64,000 nt of DNA from Augochlora pura (Eukaryota > Arthropoda > Insecta > Hymenoptera > Halictidae). The DNA is taken from NCBI RefSeq assembly GCF_028453695.1, contig NC_135777.1, positions 12,265,714 through 12,329,713 on the forward strand. The letters are read 5' to 3'. The notes below the pieces were generated by a model, which worked only from the letters and a program-made list of their open reading frames with translations, searched no databases and had not been told where the DNA came from. Shown here one piece after another: positions 1-14,691 of the stretch. Within the stretch, counting starts at the first letter, position 1; each line of letters starts with the position of its first letter. Both the position numbers and the translations under genes were made by a program.

Positions 1-1018
1 CTGACAATAAGTACCTTATATCATTGATTCATAGGTTAGCTTATAATGCATAATCTTTTTAATTTTTTGATAGAAGTATGTAAAAATCGATCATACTGTA
101 TCAGTTATATACAGATATTGCAATCCGAAATCATCATCGTGCAGGTTATATACATCTTTCTTCAAATACAATTTATCCTATAGAAGTTACATTCATCTTT
201 TCTTCTAACCAAATACATTCTTTCGCAAAGGAATGTTTTTTAAACAAGTATTTTTAGTTCATTGTTATATACATGCAATAAATTTTAAAACGTACATATA
301 TGATTTGCAAGAGGATGAATTTAATGTGTGAAATCTGCACAAGGGGATTGGTAAGTACATACGTGTGAATATGTCGGGGGATTAATGGAGATATACAGAA
401 TTTTCCAAAAATCGTGTGACTCTGCAATACATGTCAATACTTTCGGGGATTAATCTACACGTTAACCCTCTGGCTACGGCAGATTTTGATAACTATCGTT
501 TGCGCAGCATATGCTAGGTCAACCGCAATCTACGCTATGATCGACAAAATTTTTCATCGGCGTGCAGTTTCCAGGTTTATATTGAAATCCGTGAAACCGT
601 ATTCGTTTCTGATAAACTTTTCTAGTCATCTATAGATGCCAGAAGTTTGCATTCTTCTGAACCATTACAGATACTTACAGTACCTTGAAAGAAAGACTAC
701 CTACAGGTGAACGCAATACTCTAGAATAGGAGTTCTTAAACATTCTTCCCGTGTTTTTTTTTATACACAAAGTAACTATTAATCCACTTTAAACGGTTGA
801 AGAATGTTGATATAATGAAAATCAAATTATAAAATTTAGAAAGATGGTTGAATTTGAATTTGGGAAATCAGCATGTTTATATTGGGTTTAAGTTTTGTTA
901 ATTTTAAATGCAAACTTGGCTCAAGATTTTCATTTGACTTTATATTTATTCAACATTGTTATTATCTCAGAAAATCCTGTTTCGCATAAATATCTGGATA
1001 AAATAGACGCAAAATACA

Positions 1019-1322
1019 TGGTGCCCCAAAAATGTCTAACAATACGGAAATAGGAGATACCTAAGTTCATTTGTAATAACACTGACCAATGAGAGGCAAG
1101 TATTGAATGAAGCAAGGCGACTGAACTAATAAGCAAAACTGCGCTTCGTCCGCTTGTTGGCTCGGCCACCTCGCGCCACCCGAGCTCGCCTCTCATTGGT
1201 CACTGTTTTTCGTTAATAACTCATTAACAATACCTTAAAAATAAAGTTGTTATAAAGGAAAAAGTTACTTGAAATGACCTCAGCTATCTCATATTTCCAG
1301 ATTGTCAGACATTTTTGGTACA
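1019..1322. mobile_element. Palindromic foldback element, 'GGTGTCCC' repeat family
   Basis: The two halves are imperfect inverted copies. The left arm begins GTGCCCCAAAAATGTCTAAC and passes ACTGACCAATGAGAGGC. Read on the minus strand, the right arm begins ACCAAAAATGTCTGACAAT and passes CAGTGACCAATGAGAGGC. The left arm has lost part of the middle. No coding capacity is seen; an 88-codon minus frame across it is simply the palindrome. Single arms of this family recur through the window. Confidence 0.7.
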
Positions 1323-4300
1323 CGTATAGAATGCAGAATATAGGAAGAAATATTTTAGAATTCATCATTGAAGAAGTAAGTGAATTGCTATAACGAATTT
1401 GTATATACACACAGACACGAATTTTTAGTTCAATTCGCATACAATCCAGGAATGCTTTACATACCATAGTACAGAGTTTAAAACAGTTTGAAAGATATGA
1501 AGTTATGTCTAAAATATTCTTCAGCTTTCTAATTACGGATAATCAAAGAAAATGTTTATAGTGCCTGCCTTTTGAAATCATTTCAAAACAATTGTATACG
1601 GAATGCAAGAAAATAATGTGTTCCTTCTACAAGAAGGGATGTAAAATGGGTCTCAAACTTTTTAGGGAATACCTGATCTTTTTTCAGCAAGTACGTAATT
1701 CAATGCTACGACAGCGTATAGTGGCGCGAGTTGAGTTGTAATTTGTGGACAAAACTTGTCTGCATCGATCATATGATTGTAACCAGCTAAAAAATCTTTT
1801 CTTTCTTGAACCACCTTATTCAGTTAATAGACGTTCTCCTACATTTCTTCCACTTATTTTTGTCACAAATGCATAAAATCCACAGTTTATTAATCATGAA
1901 CATAAAAAAAATTAATATATGAGAAACAAAAGGATAATGTTATATCGTTTTCAATTTATTATAATTATTAAAAGCAGCTAAACATTTTCACCTATCGCAT
2001 GTAATCCATATTGCAATCTACCTACAGATCTACCTATAGATCTTCATGCAGAATATACAGGTTCGGCATGAAATGTAGGAAATATAAATTAAGACTGAAA
2101 CTACCGAGCCCTAAACACGACTATATTGTTCTATATATAACAATAATGAGATTTCATTTATCTAAACCTCCTACGAACTCCAATATGACTGAATAAAGGC
2201 GTTTATAATATCAGGAACTGTGTAAGGATCAGTATGTTCAAGCACTTTTTATTTTAGTTTTAAATGCATAAAATCCACGGCCTACTTGCAATTCACAAAC
2301 TAATAAATATCATGTTCAAATAAAGCTTTTTACTTGTTTTATTCCGAAGTATTTACATATATATTTATGATTCACCCTGTATGCTATGAGGTATTTTCCT
2401 TCGAGATTTCGTTTTCTAAGAAAACTAATGTGAAAAATCGTCGAAAAAGCAAAACGACCTCGATTTGATGCTGCAATCAGAAGGGAGGAGTCTGTACGTA
2501 GATAAATAAATCAAGAGTATATTATATCACTTTTTTTCAAGCGAGTTCCGTTTCTGATAAGATCTGCATTAAACATTTGCCAGGCCATTAGGTATTAGTA
2601 TTGTAGTCACGAACAGTAGAATAGCCAAGTTGTGGTCAGACACACCAATCAAATGTCAGGAATTATTTTCTCGATTACGATACTTGGGACACCAACATTT
2701 TATTTCACATGTTTTATTTATTTTTTCATTGTTATTATTAATAATTTATATTTTTGAGGATAGATTTTTTATATTGCTATTTAGATTGGAATTTATATTA
2801 GTTTGTTTAAACTAGCAATGAGACCTTTTGTTTGTAATTTCGTTCGCACAGAAATCAATTTTGCAAAATTTTCACTCTACACGTAGCTTATGATATGCAG
2901 CGATTAGTCGACATTTCTCAACAATTTTCGCAATCCATCCCCCATTTCTACAGCTTCGTCTGTCCTTTAATATCGAAGTATCGCAACGGTGAAAAATTAA
3001 TGCGATGGTAAGATAAATAATTAATCCTTGTACAAAGTTTGTATAGTGTTCTGAATAAGCAATATAGAGTTGGATTGACCCAACGCATGGAAACAAGTCC
3101 AAAGAGTAAATTCAGTTTGTTCAACTGTTAGAACTTAAAACCATGATCGTGTATATGTATATATGATATAATTTTAATATAAATATGCTCGTGTAACATA
3201 CTTCAGTCGTTACAGAATGTGCACTGAACGTGCGGCTTTATAAAAAATGGTAAACAAACGATGTAGTATAGACATACCTGTCTAAACAATTTTGTTCCTC
3301 ATCGCACGCCAGCGACATCGATACGAAATGGAAATTCGTTAAAATTGCAAAGACGCATGGTACAATTTGTCCTATAAATTCCGTATGTACGATCAGTGAG
3401 AATTTTTTCGAATCATTTACCATGAACTGGAACATAATTATTTGCGAAAGAAGTGTGTAACGTGTGGAAGTAAATGTGCAACTGTAGAACGTTGGGAACA
3501 GATAAACTGTTACAATAAAATTGTATCAATTATTGTATTAATACAGATTTTATGAAACAAAAATAATCGATATTAAAAGTACCATAATTAACAGCAATTT
3601 TGTTATTCGTAGCTTTGTAGCTTCATTATGGATCAGAAAGATACAATATAATAAAGTTTTAACTCAAACTTAATAAAACCATACACAGGCTCCGTGCTCC
3701 AGATTAATTCTTTTGTAGATCATATGCTGCTTTCTGCACTCTGAATTAGCCATTTCGTAGGCCGTATTCGTCTTCTTACACCACAAATTAACCCTTTTAC
3801 AGGTACTATTTAATCATGTTTAATATAAAATTAAGTCTTTCAGTCAGTTCTTAAATTAAATATGAATTTATATGCTTCGTATAAAATAGTATACCAGCAC
3901 AAATAATTTATCTTCATTGATATTCGATACTTATTTAGAAGTTATTCAATTCTTTAATTTTATAAGAATTTTCTACAAATTGTTGTAAATGAATCTTATT
4001 TATGGAAGGATTATATTTCTTAACAAAAATGTAAATATGATATACGAAAAGGTTAATTTGCAGTGGAAGAAAATGAAATATGATCTACAAACGGATCAAT
4101 TTAAAGCAGGAAAGGTTGAATATGATTTACAAAAGAACTAACTTTGAACCCAGGAAAAGTGAATACAATTTACAAAAGTATTAATCTGGTGTCCAAAAAG
4201 TCAAGAAGAACTTTTTAGTGCAATGAAGACGATCTATGAACAGATTAATTTTGAGTGTCAAACGTATAGAACATATTGTTTCTTCTGCATACTTAAAAAT

Positions 4301-4380
4301 TGTGCCAAATTGATGGAAAGAACGGCTTACTATTGTTGACATTTTCAAAAATAAAGTTTTAACTAAAAACCACACAAATA
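1323..4380. other. AT-rich intergenic DNA, no gene recognised
   Basis: Apart from the 43-bp tandem repeat and two copies of the motif AAATGCATAAAATCCAC (near 1867 and 2262), I see no coding exon, RNA gene or transposase similarity. The open frames of 60-90 codons are AT-biased and resemble no family I know. Confidence 0.5.
4045..4265. repeat. Degenerate tandem repeat, about 43-bp unit
   Basis: Three to five diverged units follow one another, each with a core like GATCAATTT..GAAAAG..GAATATGATTTACAAAA. The clearest copies begin near 4051, 4094 and 4136; a last one near 4242 follows an unrelated spacer. One plus frame stays open through the first two units only. No homology recognised. Confidence 0.5.
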
Positions 4381-5928
4381 CAGAAACATGGTACCGTATA
4401 AGAGCCGAAACCGAGGGACATATATTGTTTCGATCGGCGGAGATTCAATCCTGAGGAGCGACAAGCGAATGAGTCTCGTAGCTGTTAAAAGCGGCGATCA
4501 TTGCGTAGTAGTGGCCTTTCGAGTCCAAAGTATTATCACATGGTTCTGGCGAACGGCTCGGCTCGCATAATCTTTCGATTCTACGGCCTTTGAGCTTTGA
4601 AAGTTTTCGGGAAATACGTCTGCGGGATTAATCGGAAAAACGTTCTATTAACGGCTCTCCGTTTAACCGAAGAAGCTTCCGGAGACATTATTTCCTTTCA
4701 AGGTAGAAAAAGGGCAAGTGAAGAAGGTAGGCGGTCGGAATGACGCTCGATCTGTTCCCGTTCGCTTTCATGCGTCTCGTTAACGAGGGAGACACGCGCG
4801 AGTATGGAGCAGAGATGCAAATCCACCGCGTAATCGTATCGCCGGATTCCGAAGAGAAAGTTTCGCGACTCGAAAGCAACGACGCGAGCGGTCGTAAAAT
4901 AATATGCGAGTTGAAAGAGGAAGGGTGACTTACTGCGAGGGACGAAGACGAAGAAGAAGATGAAAACAAAGAGAAAAGAGACTCCCCTCGGAACGAGTTA
5001 TTTACGAGGGAAAATGAAATATCTTGGAAGGCCGCGGATTCTCGCGACAAAAGGAACGTCTTTTCCACAAAACGTGTTTTACCTCAAGAGCCGAAGAGTC
5101 GCATAGCTTTCAAAGCCGACGATATCACGATAAATATCCCGAATCGTAGTCAACCAAATTCTTTCGGCAAACACACCCCGGCTTGTCCTTGCAGCGAAAT
5201 ACCTCTACCGTATCCTTTAATAACACAGTTATGCCCTCGTTGACGCGACGATCGAGTCTTTAGTTGCCTAATCCGCTTCGAAATTTCAATTTTGCTCGCG
5301 CTTAATTGCTTGGAACTGAGTGAGCGACTCCACTGAAAACATCAAAGCAGGAACAGACCGTCCGATTCTTCGATCACGGAATAACATCCTCTCCGGAGCA
5401 ACAGATGAGAGCTCGAATCAGCGCAAGTCGTTAGGCGTCGGGAACGATTGATTCCGTTCGAGATCGTAAATACGCGCGTCGCTTCGGGAACGATCGGCGC
5501 GAACAATTCGAACGAGACGGGTGAGATTTTCGAAGGAAATAAATGTTTAAGCTGTGAAAACAACTCACCGAGGAGTAACGGCGAACGATCGTCGGTCGAT
5601 GCTGCGAGCGGCCGAGCGTTTCGGCAACGTGGAACGGCGACGCGCGAACAAGACGCGAACAGATTGCACTCCGCTCGCTGCCTAGACGCCACTGAATTTC
5701 CTTCGCGATTCCTGTTGGCCGAGTGAGCGCCACCCGAATGCTCGAACCGCCCCATCCACCCCAACCACCCAATTTACCCTAACCGCCCGTCCGACTAGCC
5801 GCGTACTACGAACGTCAACCCGCCCTCAACGAGCGTGCGCAACATTATTTATTTTCTGATAATACGGTCGATCGTGGCTGGAAAGGAATGGCAACTTTCT
5901 GTTCCGTGACGATACGTTCTGAAGCTGG

Positions 5929-6005
5929 CTCTCTTTCTCTCCCTCTTTCTCCCTTTCTCTCTCTCTCTCTCTCTCTCTTGCTTCCTCCCTTTCTCTTTCC
6001 CTCTG
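5929..6005. repeat. CT-rich microsatellite
   Basis: A nearly pure polypyrimidine tract on the plus strand with an uninterrupted (CT)n core around 5957-5979. The apparent glutamate/arginine-rich minus-strand ORFs across it (for example 5826-6230) are products of this repeat. Confidence 0.9.
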
Positions 6006-6551
6006 TCGGTAATCGTTCCCGAAATAGACACAAGCATGAAATTTCTCTATGGGATCGGTAGATTTCTTTGATACCGCACGGACCTGATCAGTTACTCGTA
6101 TATACGTTACCAGAAAACTTGCAACAGCGGAGTCCCATTCCTCAGCGTTTACAGGACAGATGGTAAAACACGCGTGTGCTCGATTCTGCAAAGACCATCT
6201 TGGACAGCGCACCTGTTCAGTCGACTGCACGGTGTCTTTTTGTATTCAATGTTGAAAATATTACGATCTCGTTGTTGCACGAGCGATTTGCTGCAGAATG
6301 TATGAACGTTCTTCTTGTCGGTAACAGAAAACTATTCCAGGAGAAACGTTGGAAAAACAATTCCTTGGTCCGTTACGTTCACGTCCGACTGTTGGATCCT
6401 TGTAAGCACAAAATACGACCGACTACGGGAGACAAACAAAACAAACAATGCCCACATAAATATTGTTTTACGTACCATTTATGTGCTTTAGTTCTAATGT
6501 TGGAGAACTCAAAGAATGAGACGGCTAATATTTGTTTTCAATCATTTATTG

Positions 6552-6626
6552 CATAAATATATAAATATATATATTTATTTTTATATTAAATATATAAATA
6601 TATAAATATATATACATATATTTATA
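6552..6626. repeat. AT-only microsatellite (ATATAA/TATATT type)
   Basis: Runs of ATATAAATATATATATTT and its relatives, with almost no G or C over about 75 bp. Confidence 0.8.
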
Positions 6627-8149
6627 TCACGATTAATGTGAAAACATTGTTTCCGCGTAACAAGGAAAAGTGAGCGTAACGAGTCGAATGGAAAACGCGA
6701 CGAGAGGACGTTGAAACGCTTTAAACAAGACTATAATTTAACAAACACGTTCCTTCATCTGTTCTACACGCAAAGTGTCTACTAGCGACAGCCGATACCT
6801 CCCCAACGTTCGACCGCGAAGAATGTAGATTCTGTCACCGTGATCGTCGTCTTCGTCGTGATCATTGTCGAAATCGTTACGAATGCTTTTCGCTGTCTTC
6901 ATAACATATGAAAAATATACACGTGTATGTATATAATAGATACATCTGTCTGAAATTTCTAAGAAATAAAATTGTTAAAACTAGTATCAAGATTAATCAG
7001 TTCGTGTATAGAGCGGGGAGAGGAGCGATTAGAAGCAGCGCGCGTAGCCGCGTGCTCTTACAAAAACGGACCCTGACTCCTCCCGATCTGTTATAATTAC
7101 TATTCAGGGTAAGAAATAAGATCGCGTAACGTAATCGTTTGTGTTGTTTTCTTTTTCCTCAACATTTTTTATATTTGATTGAAACTCACTTTCGTCGAAG
7201 CGTTTTTCGTAACAAAATTACACGGAGAACGGATGGAGCATACGAACGAATGCCTTCTACGAGATATGTCTCGATGCAATAGAAATGACGCGACGTTACA
7301 GCAGTATAGATTACCGATGCAAATAGGCAACGGGTGTGATGCTCTGAACGCACTTTCCTTCGTTTCTCCGTGGTTTCGTGTGCAGACTCCGCGCTTAATA
7401 TTTACATCATTCCCTAATTTCTTCGGTTTTGCTCCACGTTTATGGCAAGTACGAAATGTCCGTCGCCTGTCCGATTCGGACCCAGAAGGCGAAGAGGAAG
7501 GAGAAGAGCAAGATAGTGTCGTGATTTCGTTAATGATTCGTTCGCGCGCTCGAAACAAAAAATTCGTTTATGATCTCGAGGAAAACGCGCGTCGACGATT
7601 AAAACAGCGAATCGACGCGCGAACAGTGTCCACGTTCTTTCTCGAGCGGGAAAAGAGGGGAACAACAAAGAAAAGAGAAGAGGAATCGCGACGCGTATGT
7701 ACTTAGCGTTAAATTTAACTTGAGAGAAGGAAAGTACGGGTGGTAGAATAGAACAAGAGTGAAAGAAACTTAACAACCGGCGATCGTTAACCCTTACTCT
7801 ACCGTGATACCTAACAATAACCGTTCGAAGAGATACTAAACAGTAACGATACGATCGTTCGAACGGCTGTTTCCTGCTATTCCCAGGAAACCGCGAGTCG
7901 ATCGGCGAAAGGCATGTACGATCCGATCGTCGTTCTTATAATCATAATCATAATCATAATCTTTATCGTTGTGCGCACATACAAGTAACAAGGGCGAACA
8001 TTGTACACGTCGAAGGGAAAAGGTCGAAAGTGAAGAACAGAAAAGCAGTTCCCGCGGCGAGCCGTTTGCGTGTTTCCTCGGGAATAATAAATAATCGGAG
8101 AAAATAGAACAAACAAATCATTTGACGAACAATGCTGGACAAGATTGAA

Positions 8150-8315
8150 AGATGAAACGCAAGGCACGGGCGCGTTTTATTAGTTTGCGAGAACGCTGAT
8201 TCTTAAGAGGCTCGCGGTTCGATTTTTGGATTTTCTATCACCAGGGTAATTTCGCAAACTGCCCTTTGTCTTCAATTCGACAAAAGACGACGAAGGAGCG
8301 AAACGGCAGATAGTA
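8150..8315 (-). terminator. NTAN1: NTAN1 3' UTR with AATAAA signal at 8176-8181
   Basis: Downstream of the stop codon, the minus strand carries CTAATAAAACGCG, with AATAAA at 8176-8181, about 135 nt after the stop. No other canonical hexamer was noticed between the stop and this site. The cleavage point is inferred to lie 10-30 nt further on, near 8150-8165. Confidence 0.6.
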
Positions 8316-8441
8316 TTAGTATCGTATAGGTTGCCAAACGCCGGTGGTCTCATCTCGGCGGTAATAATGAGGTCTGTTGTCCCGGAAGACGGTCACGGCT
8401 GGAAACTGATTGTCCTGGATGTACTTCAGCGTCGCGCGCAC
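8316..8441 (-). CDS. NTAN1: NTAN1 coding exon 6 with stop
   Basis: Codes residues 270-310 and a TAA stop at 8316-8318. It starts VRATLKYIQ, like the human IRSTLMFLK, and ends near GVWQPIRY, like the human GLWEKI. It is separated from exon 5 by a 100-bp intron (8442-8541). Acceptor TTGGTTTCAG|GTGCGC. Confidence 0.93.
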   Translation of the reverse strand: MRATLKYIQDNQFPAVTVFRDNRPHYYRRDETTGVWQPIRY

Positions 8442-11400
8442 CTGAAACCAATGAAAACGGTTTGAATTGTTGGTCGTCTCGGATCAAGAGGAAACTGCGA
8501 GAATGAAAGACTTCTACGAGCCTTACAAAAGGGTTACCTACCTGTGACACAAAATGTGGCGGTTCCACTTCCGGCGAAGTCGAGAGGTGTTGCAGAATAA
8601 ACTGATCGGATTGTGCTAACCAAAGATCCACCCCCCGCAGAGGATCGTAGTTAAATGGACCGATCCGCAGCAATCCAAGCGTGCAGTCATAAACGTCTAG
8701 GACCTGCGTGGAAATTAAACAAACTTTTCAACTTGCTTCTCGATTATGACTCTGTCAGAAATCGGACATTACAGCGCGTTGCATAAATGCAGCCCCGCCT
8801 AGATTTTTAGTTGTTTTAGAGATTAGAGTACGCATGCGACGAAATCTATGTCAACTGAACTGTGAAATGTAATTAATTTCTTAATAATTTTAATAAATTG
8901 ATAATAGTTGAATAATATTTTTAAATTCCTTGGTTGTTTTCACTATTCCGTGCTTCGTCAACTTGCTTGTGTCACGAACGTATAAAATCCGTAGTTTAAC
9001 GATGAGCAATGCATGCCAGTAGAATTCTATCGAAATTTTCTGTCAGCACTAGCAACTATATACTATAATTAAAATTTTAGTTACCAATTTGTTATAAAAT
9101 ACGTTTAATGAAGCTAATTATTTCTATAGTTATACGACTACATCGTTTCCTTTGGAAAGGTAATTTCGATGAGACTTAATATAAAGTTCGTTCTTCCTCA
9201 TAGTGTTTCACCTCGTGTATATGATTATCTTTGCATTCTTACTCTAATGTCAAAAATAGCCTAAAAAGTAGGTGATGCTATTATTGTGCACTGCACTGTG
9301 TTTAAACACACATACGCACCTGTTGGCCTCCGGTCAAATGCCTAGCGGATCGTAGCGCTTGATCGGGACCTTTGTCAGGGAAGGTGGCGGGGAAAATTTC
9401 ACCGGTTTTCACGTTCAAACCGATGCCATAGATCACCGGCCAGTGAATCCCGCCTCTCACGGTGGTGTTCAGCTCGCCCACGCAGCACAGAGTCAGATCG
9501 ATTTCCACCGGTTGCTTGTGAAACGCCACTACAAGCAAAAAAACAAACCGTTTTCCCATCTGAATGATTCACTTACTGTTGCCCGAAACGCTTAAGGTGG
9601 AGCAACTGTTCATCGAATTATAACCGTGGAAACTTTTTCATAGTTTTACAGTTTTGAACATTGTGATCACTTAAATTAATCTATTTATCTATTTATGCAT
9701 TTATAATTTTCTATATTATGTAAGAAAATATACTATATTACTATACACAACATCAAAAAAATATACTAAAGTATACTATTTATATTATATTATACAGTAT
9801 ATTATTAAATCTAATATATGGAATATATTACTGAATATTTTTTTTGTGCGGTTTTTTTTCTGCGGTCCCTATTTACCGCACAAAAACAGGTTTAACTGTA
9901 CATATGTATACGCTACCTTTGTCAAAAAGCGTCGAAATGTCATTTAACTGTCGGTACAACCGAATGGGGACACTGTAACATACTATAACCTTGACATAAC
10001 TCCACAAATGAAAATCTAGTAGGAACAGTTCTGAAGGTCGTAGTGGAGAGTAATGAAAAAACTGATAACACGGACGATGTTTACAAATACGGTGGTGATT
10101 TTCGAGCATAACGAGCGTTTACAATGTTATCCGTTGAACTTGGTCGACTATTTTTTTTTCTGCAATTCCCAAATTTTTAAATTGAAATGTTGAAAGTATT
10201 CTTAACATTAAATAAGAATGCATGTACCTCATGGTAGTTTAAAAAAATAAAGTTAAATTACGATTTCGCATTAATTCCCAGTCAAATCGAAAATAACTAG
10301 TAGTTTGTACTACCAAGATTGGTACCGAACGGCGTATGATCAGTGTATTCGGATGACTACCGGGTAAACATTAGAATTCTGAACTACGATGGCAACGCGA
10401 CGCAATGCACAGCTGCAAATACAATACAATATACATAATAGGTGTCACCCTGCAGACGCGTCACGTCGCTGTGCGGGACTTCCGTGCATGCATCGCCTGC
10501 CTCTATTGCTTGCGTAGCGACTTTTTCTGAATACGCTACACACGATACATATGTTGTACTAGCAGTCATTAACGTTAAATTATGCCATGCCAAAGCTGTG
10601 TACCAGCAGACGGCAATATGTTAAAAAAGGAAAATCGATGTCTATATGTAATTTTTTTAAAGCGCTATGCAACAGCCTGGCTAGGATACGCTTGTGCAAA
10701 ACAAGAATGCAACTTGGGATTACGTAAATAATATGTATGTACTTTCAATGTTCTCTGATTAACATTGTTTCCAATGATAAGCTATTCAATACGTACGTTC
10801 CAGATGAATTTAATAAGATCGTGACCATTATTTCTCCTGTTACTACTCTTCGTTACTTAAATAATTTATTAAATGGAATGTATTGTAACAATTTGAAAAA
10901 AATGACTATAAAAAACACCTTGTAATAAAATTATTTTATAAATTTTTACATGAACTGCGTAATCGTGATGTTATACACATATAAGTGTGACAATGACTGA
11001 GAACATGTTAACTAATATTGTATACAAATCATTTATACTTAATTTGTAAATCGGTATTATAAATGTCCAGAATTCTTAAAAACTGTAGTCGTGCGATAGC
11101 TATGTTATTCAATGTATTTTGAGTAGCAACTAAACTAAACTAAAATGGCTAAATGAGATATCAAAATATAAAGATATTTAAAAAATTTGAGAATATTGCT
11201 ATCTTCTTTTCAATGTATTAAAATTATTAATTTCTGTTTCTTACAAATTAATCAAATTTTAAGGTTTTATTACTTTGCATGAAGATCCGCAATATATTGC
11301 ATATTCCTTCTTTTGTGTCCGAAAAAAGGTAATTCTTCAGGTAACTTGAAATAACTTTATCCATACCATAGTTATCGAGTACGGGTTCATTTCTATCGCA

Positions 11401-14400
11401 ATGCAAGATGGTCAGTACTTGGTGGTGCAATCGGATGGGGTGTGATTCAACGTACAAAAGAAAGACAAAAATGTAGGATAACATTTCTTTATTTAGGGGT
11501 CCGTTTACGAGGAAAATTAATTTGAATAATAATACTATAAAATAGGAATAAATTGAAACATCTGATCATGGTATACCAATTCTACTTCTTATTTCGTACT
11601 CAATTCTACGTCATACAACTCATTTTCCTTAAAAACGTTAAATAAAAAACTGTTATTCTTTTTTTCGACTTGTTTTTCACGTGTCATTTCTTTCGGTTGC
11701 ATAGAAAGTTACTGATCAACCTGTATATACGGACAAACTGATTTTACCAGAGTGTTTAGAATGTAAAAAACATTCAAATATCGTCAACGAGGATCAATTT
11801 TTACGATCTTTAATTACGATTTAACCGTGCAGCAAAATATGTTGGAGGTATTCGCTCTTTTTAACATAAGACTCCATAATTTTCACAAAATAAATCACTC
11901 ACAGAGAACGAATAAGTAAACAATCGCATGACAGACGAAAACAAAAGCTGTCGAGTGAAATATGAAACGTAACTGTTACGTTTATTTTAGTGAAAGTATT
12001 TTCTTAATATCTCCAAAATAAGTAAGCAGTAGTAAACAAAATTTTGTACGCAGGTTTCATTCCTCCTTACCCTCAATTACTCAAAATATCAATTCAATGT
12101 GTCGATCGATCATCTTGTTTCTTTCATCGCAGCTCTATCATAAACGCGCGCTTGTGATAGTCTAAAGCTTATGAGCCGGTGCGATAGTGAACTCAACTTA
12201 CAAAGAATGTTGCAGAACAATTCCTCCGAATAATTCCTAGGATCGGAGTAGCCACCAACCAATTGAAGTTCCAGACGACCCTCCGGAAAACCAAGAGCCA
12301 GTTCGGTTACCTTTTGGACCATCGCCGTTGCAGCATCCTCGGATCCAGCCCCGTCAAGATGCGCAAACGCCGCAGCACCCGAACCTGCGATCACATCAAG
12401 CAATCTATTACTGAAGCCCATTTACACGAAGACAAACCGAGTTGAGCTAATTCAATTTGCCAATTTAATTGAATTGCATTTCAATCACATAATAATTCAG
12501 TTACATAATCCAAACTTTCCAGTTAATTCAATTACTAATTATTTCAGTAAGGAGCACAATTCAAATTATATTTAATTTAAATATGATGTGATTGAAATAC
12601 ATTTCTTCAACTTATAGCCCAGACATTTCAAGAAATGAATTACATATATCTCAATTACAAGCAAGAAATTTTATATATAATATATAATAAAACATTTCTT
12701 GCAGAGAATAACCTCTCAAAAATGTCGGTAGAATTTATCATTTTTTATCATTTTTTAATTAAAACACCCTGTACACATGGAGTTCATTTAAATAAAATTC
12801 ATATAAACGAAATTCAACTGTGCACTACATATGTAAATTAGACAAAAACGATAGATATATTAAGGCTATTTCAATAAAAATATTAATACAAGGCTCGGAA
12901 TTATCGGCACGCAACACAAGGATCGTGGTGGTTACGTCGCGCAAGTAATAGAGGCAGTTGACAAATGGGCGGGAGTCCCGTACAAAGGCATACCGCGTCA
13001 ACCGCATGAAGATTATAATTTTAAGCTATCATCAAACATTGTAATGAGGAGCTTGTGACCTCGACAGGTAAAATAAATATTGCATTACGCATCGCGATCA
13101 TAATTCAGAATTGCGTCGTCTGTTTCCTTGCAAAACTTATTTACGCGGCCACATTACCCCTGACTCTCTTCAAGTGTCTTCCAATCGGCTCTTTTTGCTA
13201 TATAAATGCGTGTGCGCGTGTTGCTTTATGTATGAACATGTAGGGTTTAAGCAACCACGGGTGAGCGAGACGCGCAACGGGATCATGAGGCGTAGTCCTC
13301 GCAATTCTTATGTTGCGTGCCGATCATTCCGAGCCCTGCAATCATAAATACTTGTGCCCCTTCAGCAATCATAAAACCGCTTGCCTACCGCATTCTCCGG
13401 TAATAAGTTACTTATCAAACACGTTAGTACGAAATTTACTAAAAACATTGATTATTTTGATGTGTCAAATAATATTCTCTGTACTTAAAAGTAATGGATA
13501 ATTACATTATACAGTAATGGAGAATAAAGCTTTACTATTGTTATTTAGTTTATTTTAAATTTCCCTTAATTCCCCATTACATTTACTTACAAACGAATAT
13601 TACTTTACACTGCAAACCGATCAATGTTTTTAGAAAATGCTAAAGATAGTATTCACCAACGTATGGAAATAATAAAGATGTTCAACTTTTCAGTCAACGC
13701 ACAAAATTTTCTTAATGTATTCTTACGGAATAAATAAAAAGTTTTCGTTCCGATATTAATGGCTTCTTCATATGTATGAAAGGTAGACTGTAGATTTTAC
13801 ACATTAATAATAAACGTAAAGAGATTAAAATAATTAAAAAATCAAAAGTGTATATAGCTCTTTCGCATTGCAATTAATGTAGATAAGTTTTATTCTGCAT
13901 AAAGATCCGTGATTTGATGCTAATTTTAATTATCACATTGCTCTTTATCGTTGATGACAGTTCGAATCATGGAACTTAATTATATTTCTCTTGACCATAA
14001 AAAGTATTCCCTCTAGGGATACTAAAACTCTCGGTCTGCGGAACTCAGATCCATTTAGACCTAGATCACAGATATTATTTGTTGCTGATAAATAATTAAA
14101 ATGTTCACACATTTTATTATGGTCAGAGTTGGGCAAAAAGTTACCTATTAATGATTAACGGTTATGATACATAGCAATTATAACGTCAAACATGTTTATG
14201 ATTATTGCTAAGTGATCAAGTAAAAGTAATCGTTGGTTATGATTATCACAGTAATCATTAATCATGTAACGATTAACTTTTTTGATTGGGTTTAACCGAA
14301 AGATCTGATACTGTAGTAGTTAGTAATAATACTGAACATTTTTTTAGAAAATCTGCCACCAAAAATATTTTGAATATTATAAAGGAAGCTAATATTATAA

Positions 14401-14652
14401 AGGAACTACATTTGACAAATATAATTGTACCACCTTGGATTTCTTTTGTAACCTATAATACTTTTACGTTTAATTCTAAATCTTTTCCGATTTTAAAGTC
14501 CCGAATGTCAGAAATGATATACAATAAACTTAAGTTTTCTGTAAACTTACAGCATTCATTTGTTCGTTACACTTATGTTACTGTCTGATCATCAATTACG
14601 AACCTATTGTACTTTCTTTTCCTTGTAATAATGGATTTTGATATATACATAC

Positions 14653-14691
<39 letters not shown>

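Larger units (their letters stand above)
4380..8150. other. CpG-rich region downstream of NTAN1, no gene recognised
   Basis: Base composition rises sharply, with many CG dinucleotides, between about 4.4-5.8 kb and 6.7-8.1 kb. Overlapping frames of 60-175 codons occur on both strands (for example 7179-7706 plus and 4688-5068 minus), as expected from stop-codon depletion in CG-rich DNA. None resembles a protein family I know. The block could hold a promoter or non-coding exons of a neighbouring gene, or conserved regulatory DNA. Confidence 0.45.

Noticed and set aside
5826..6230. Arg/Glu-rich 134-codon minus frame
   Set aside because: Its repetitive RERERE part is the CT microsatellite at 5929-6005; overlapping frames give the same pattern.
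7179..7706. 175-codon plus frame
   Set aside because: Overlaps minus frames of 129 and 120 codons in the same CpG-rich DNA; no recognisable motif; Arg/Glu-rich end looks compositional.
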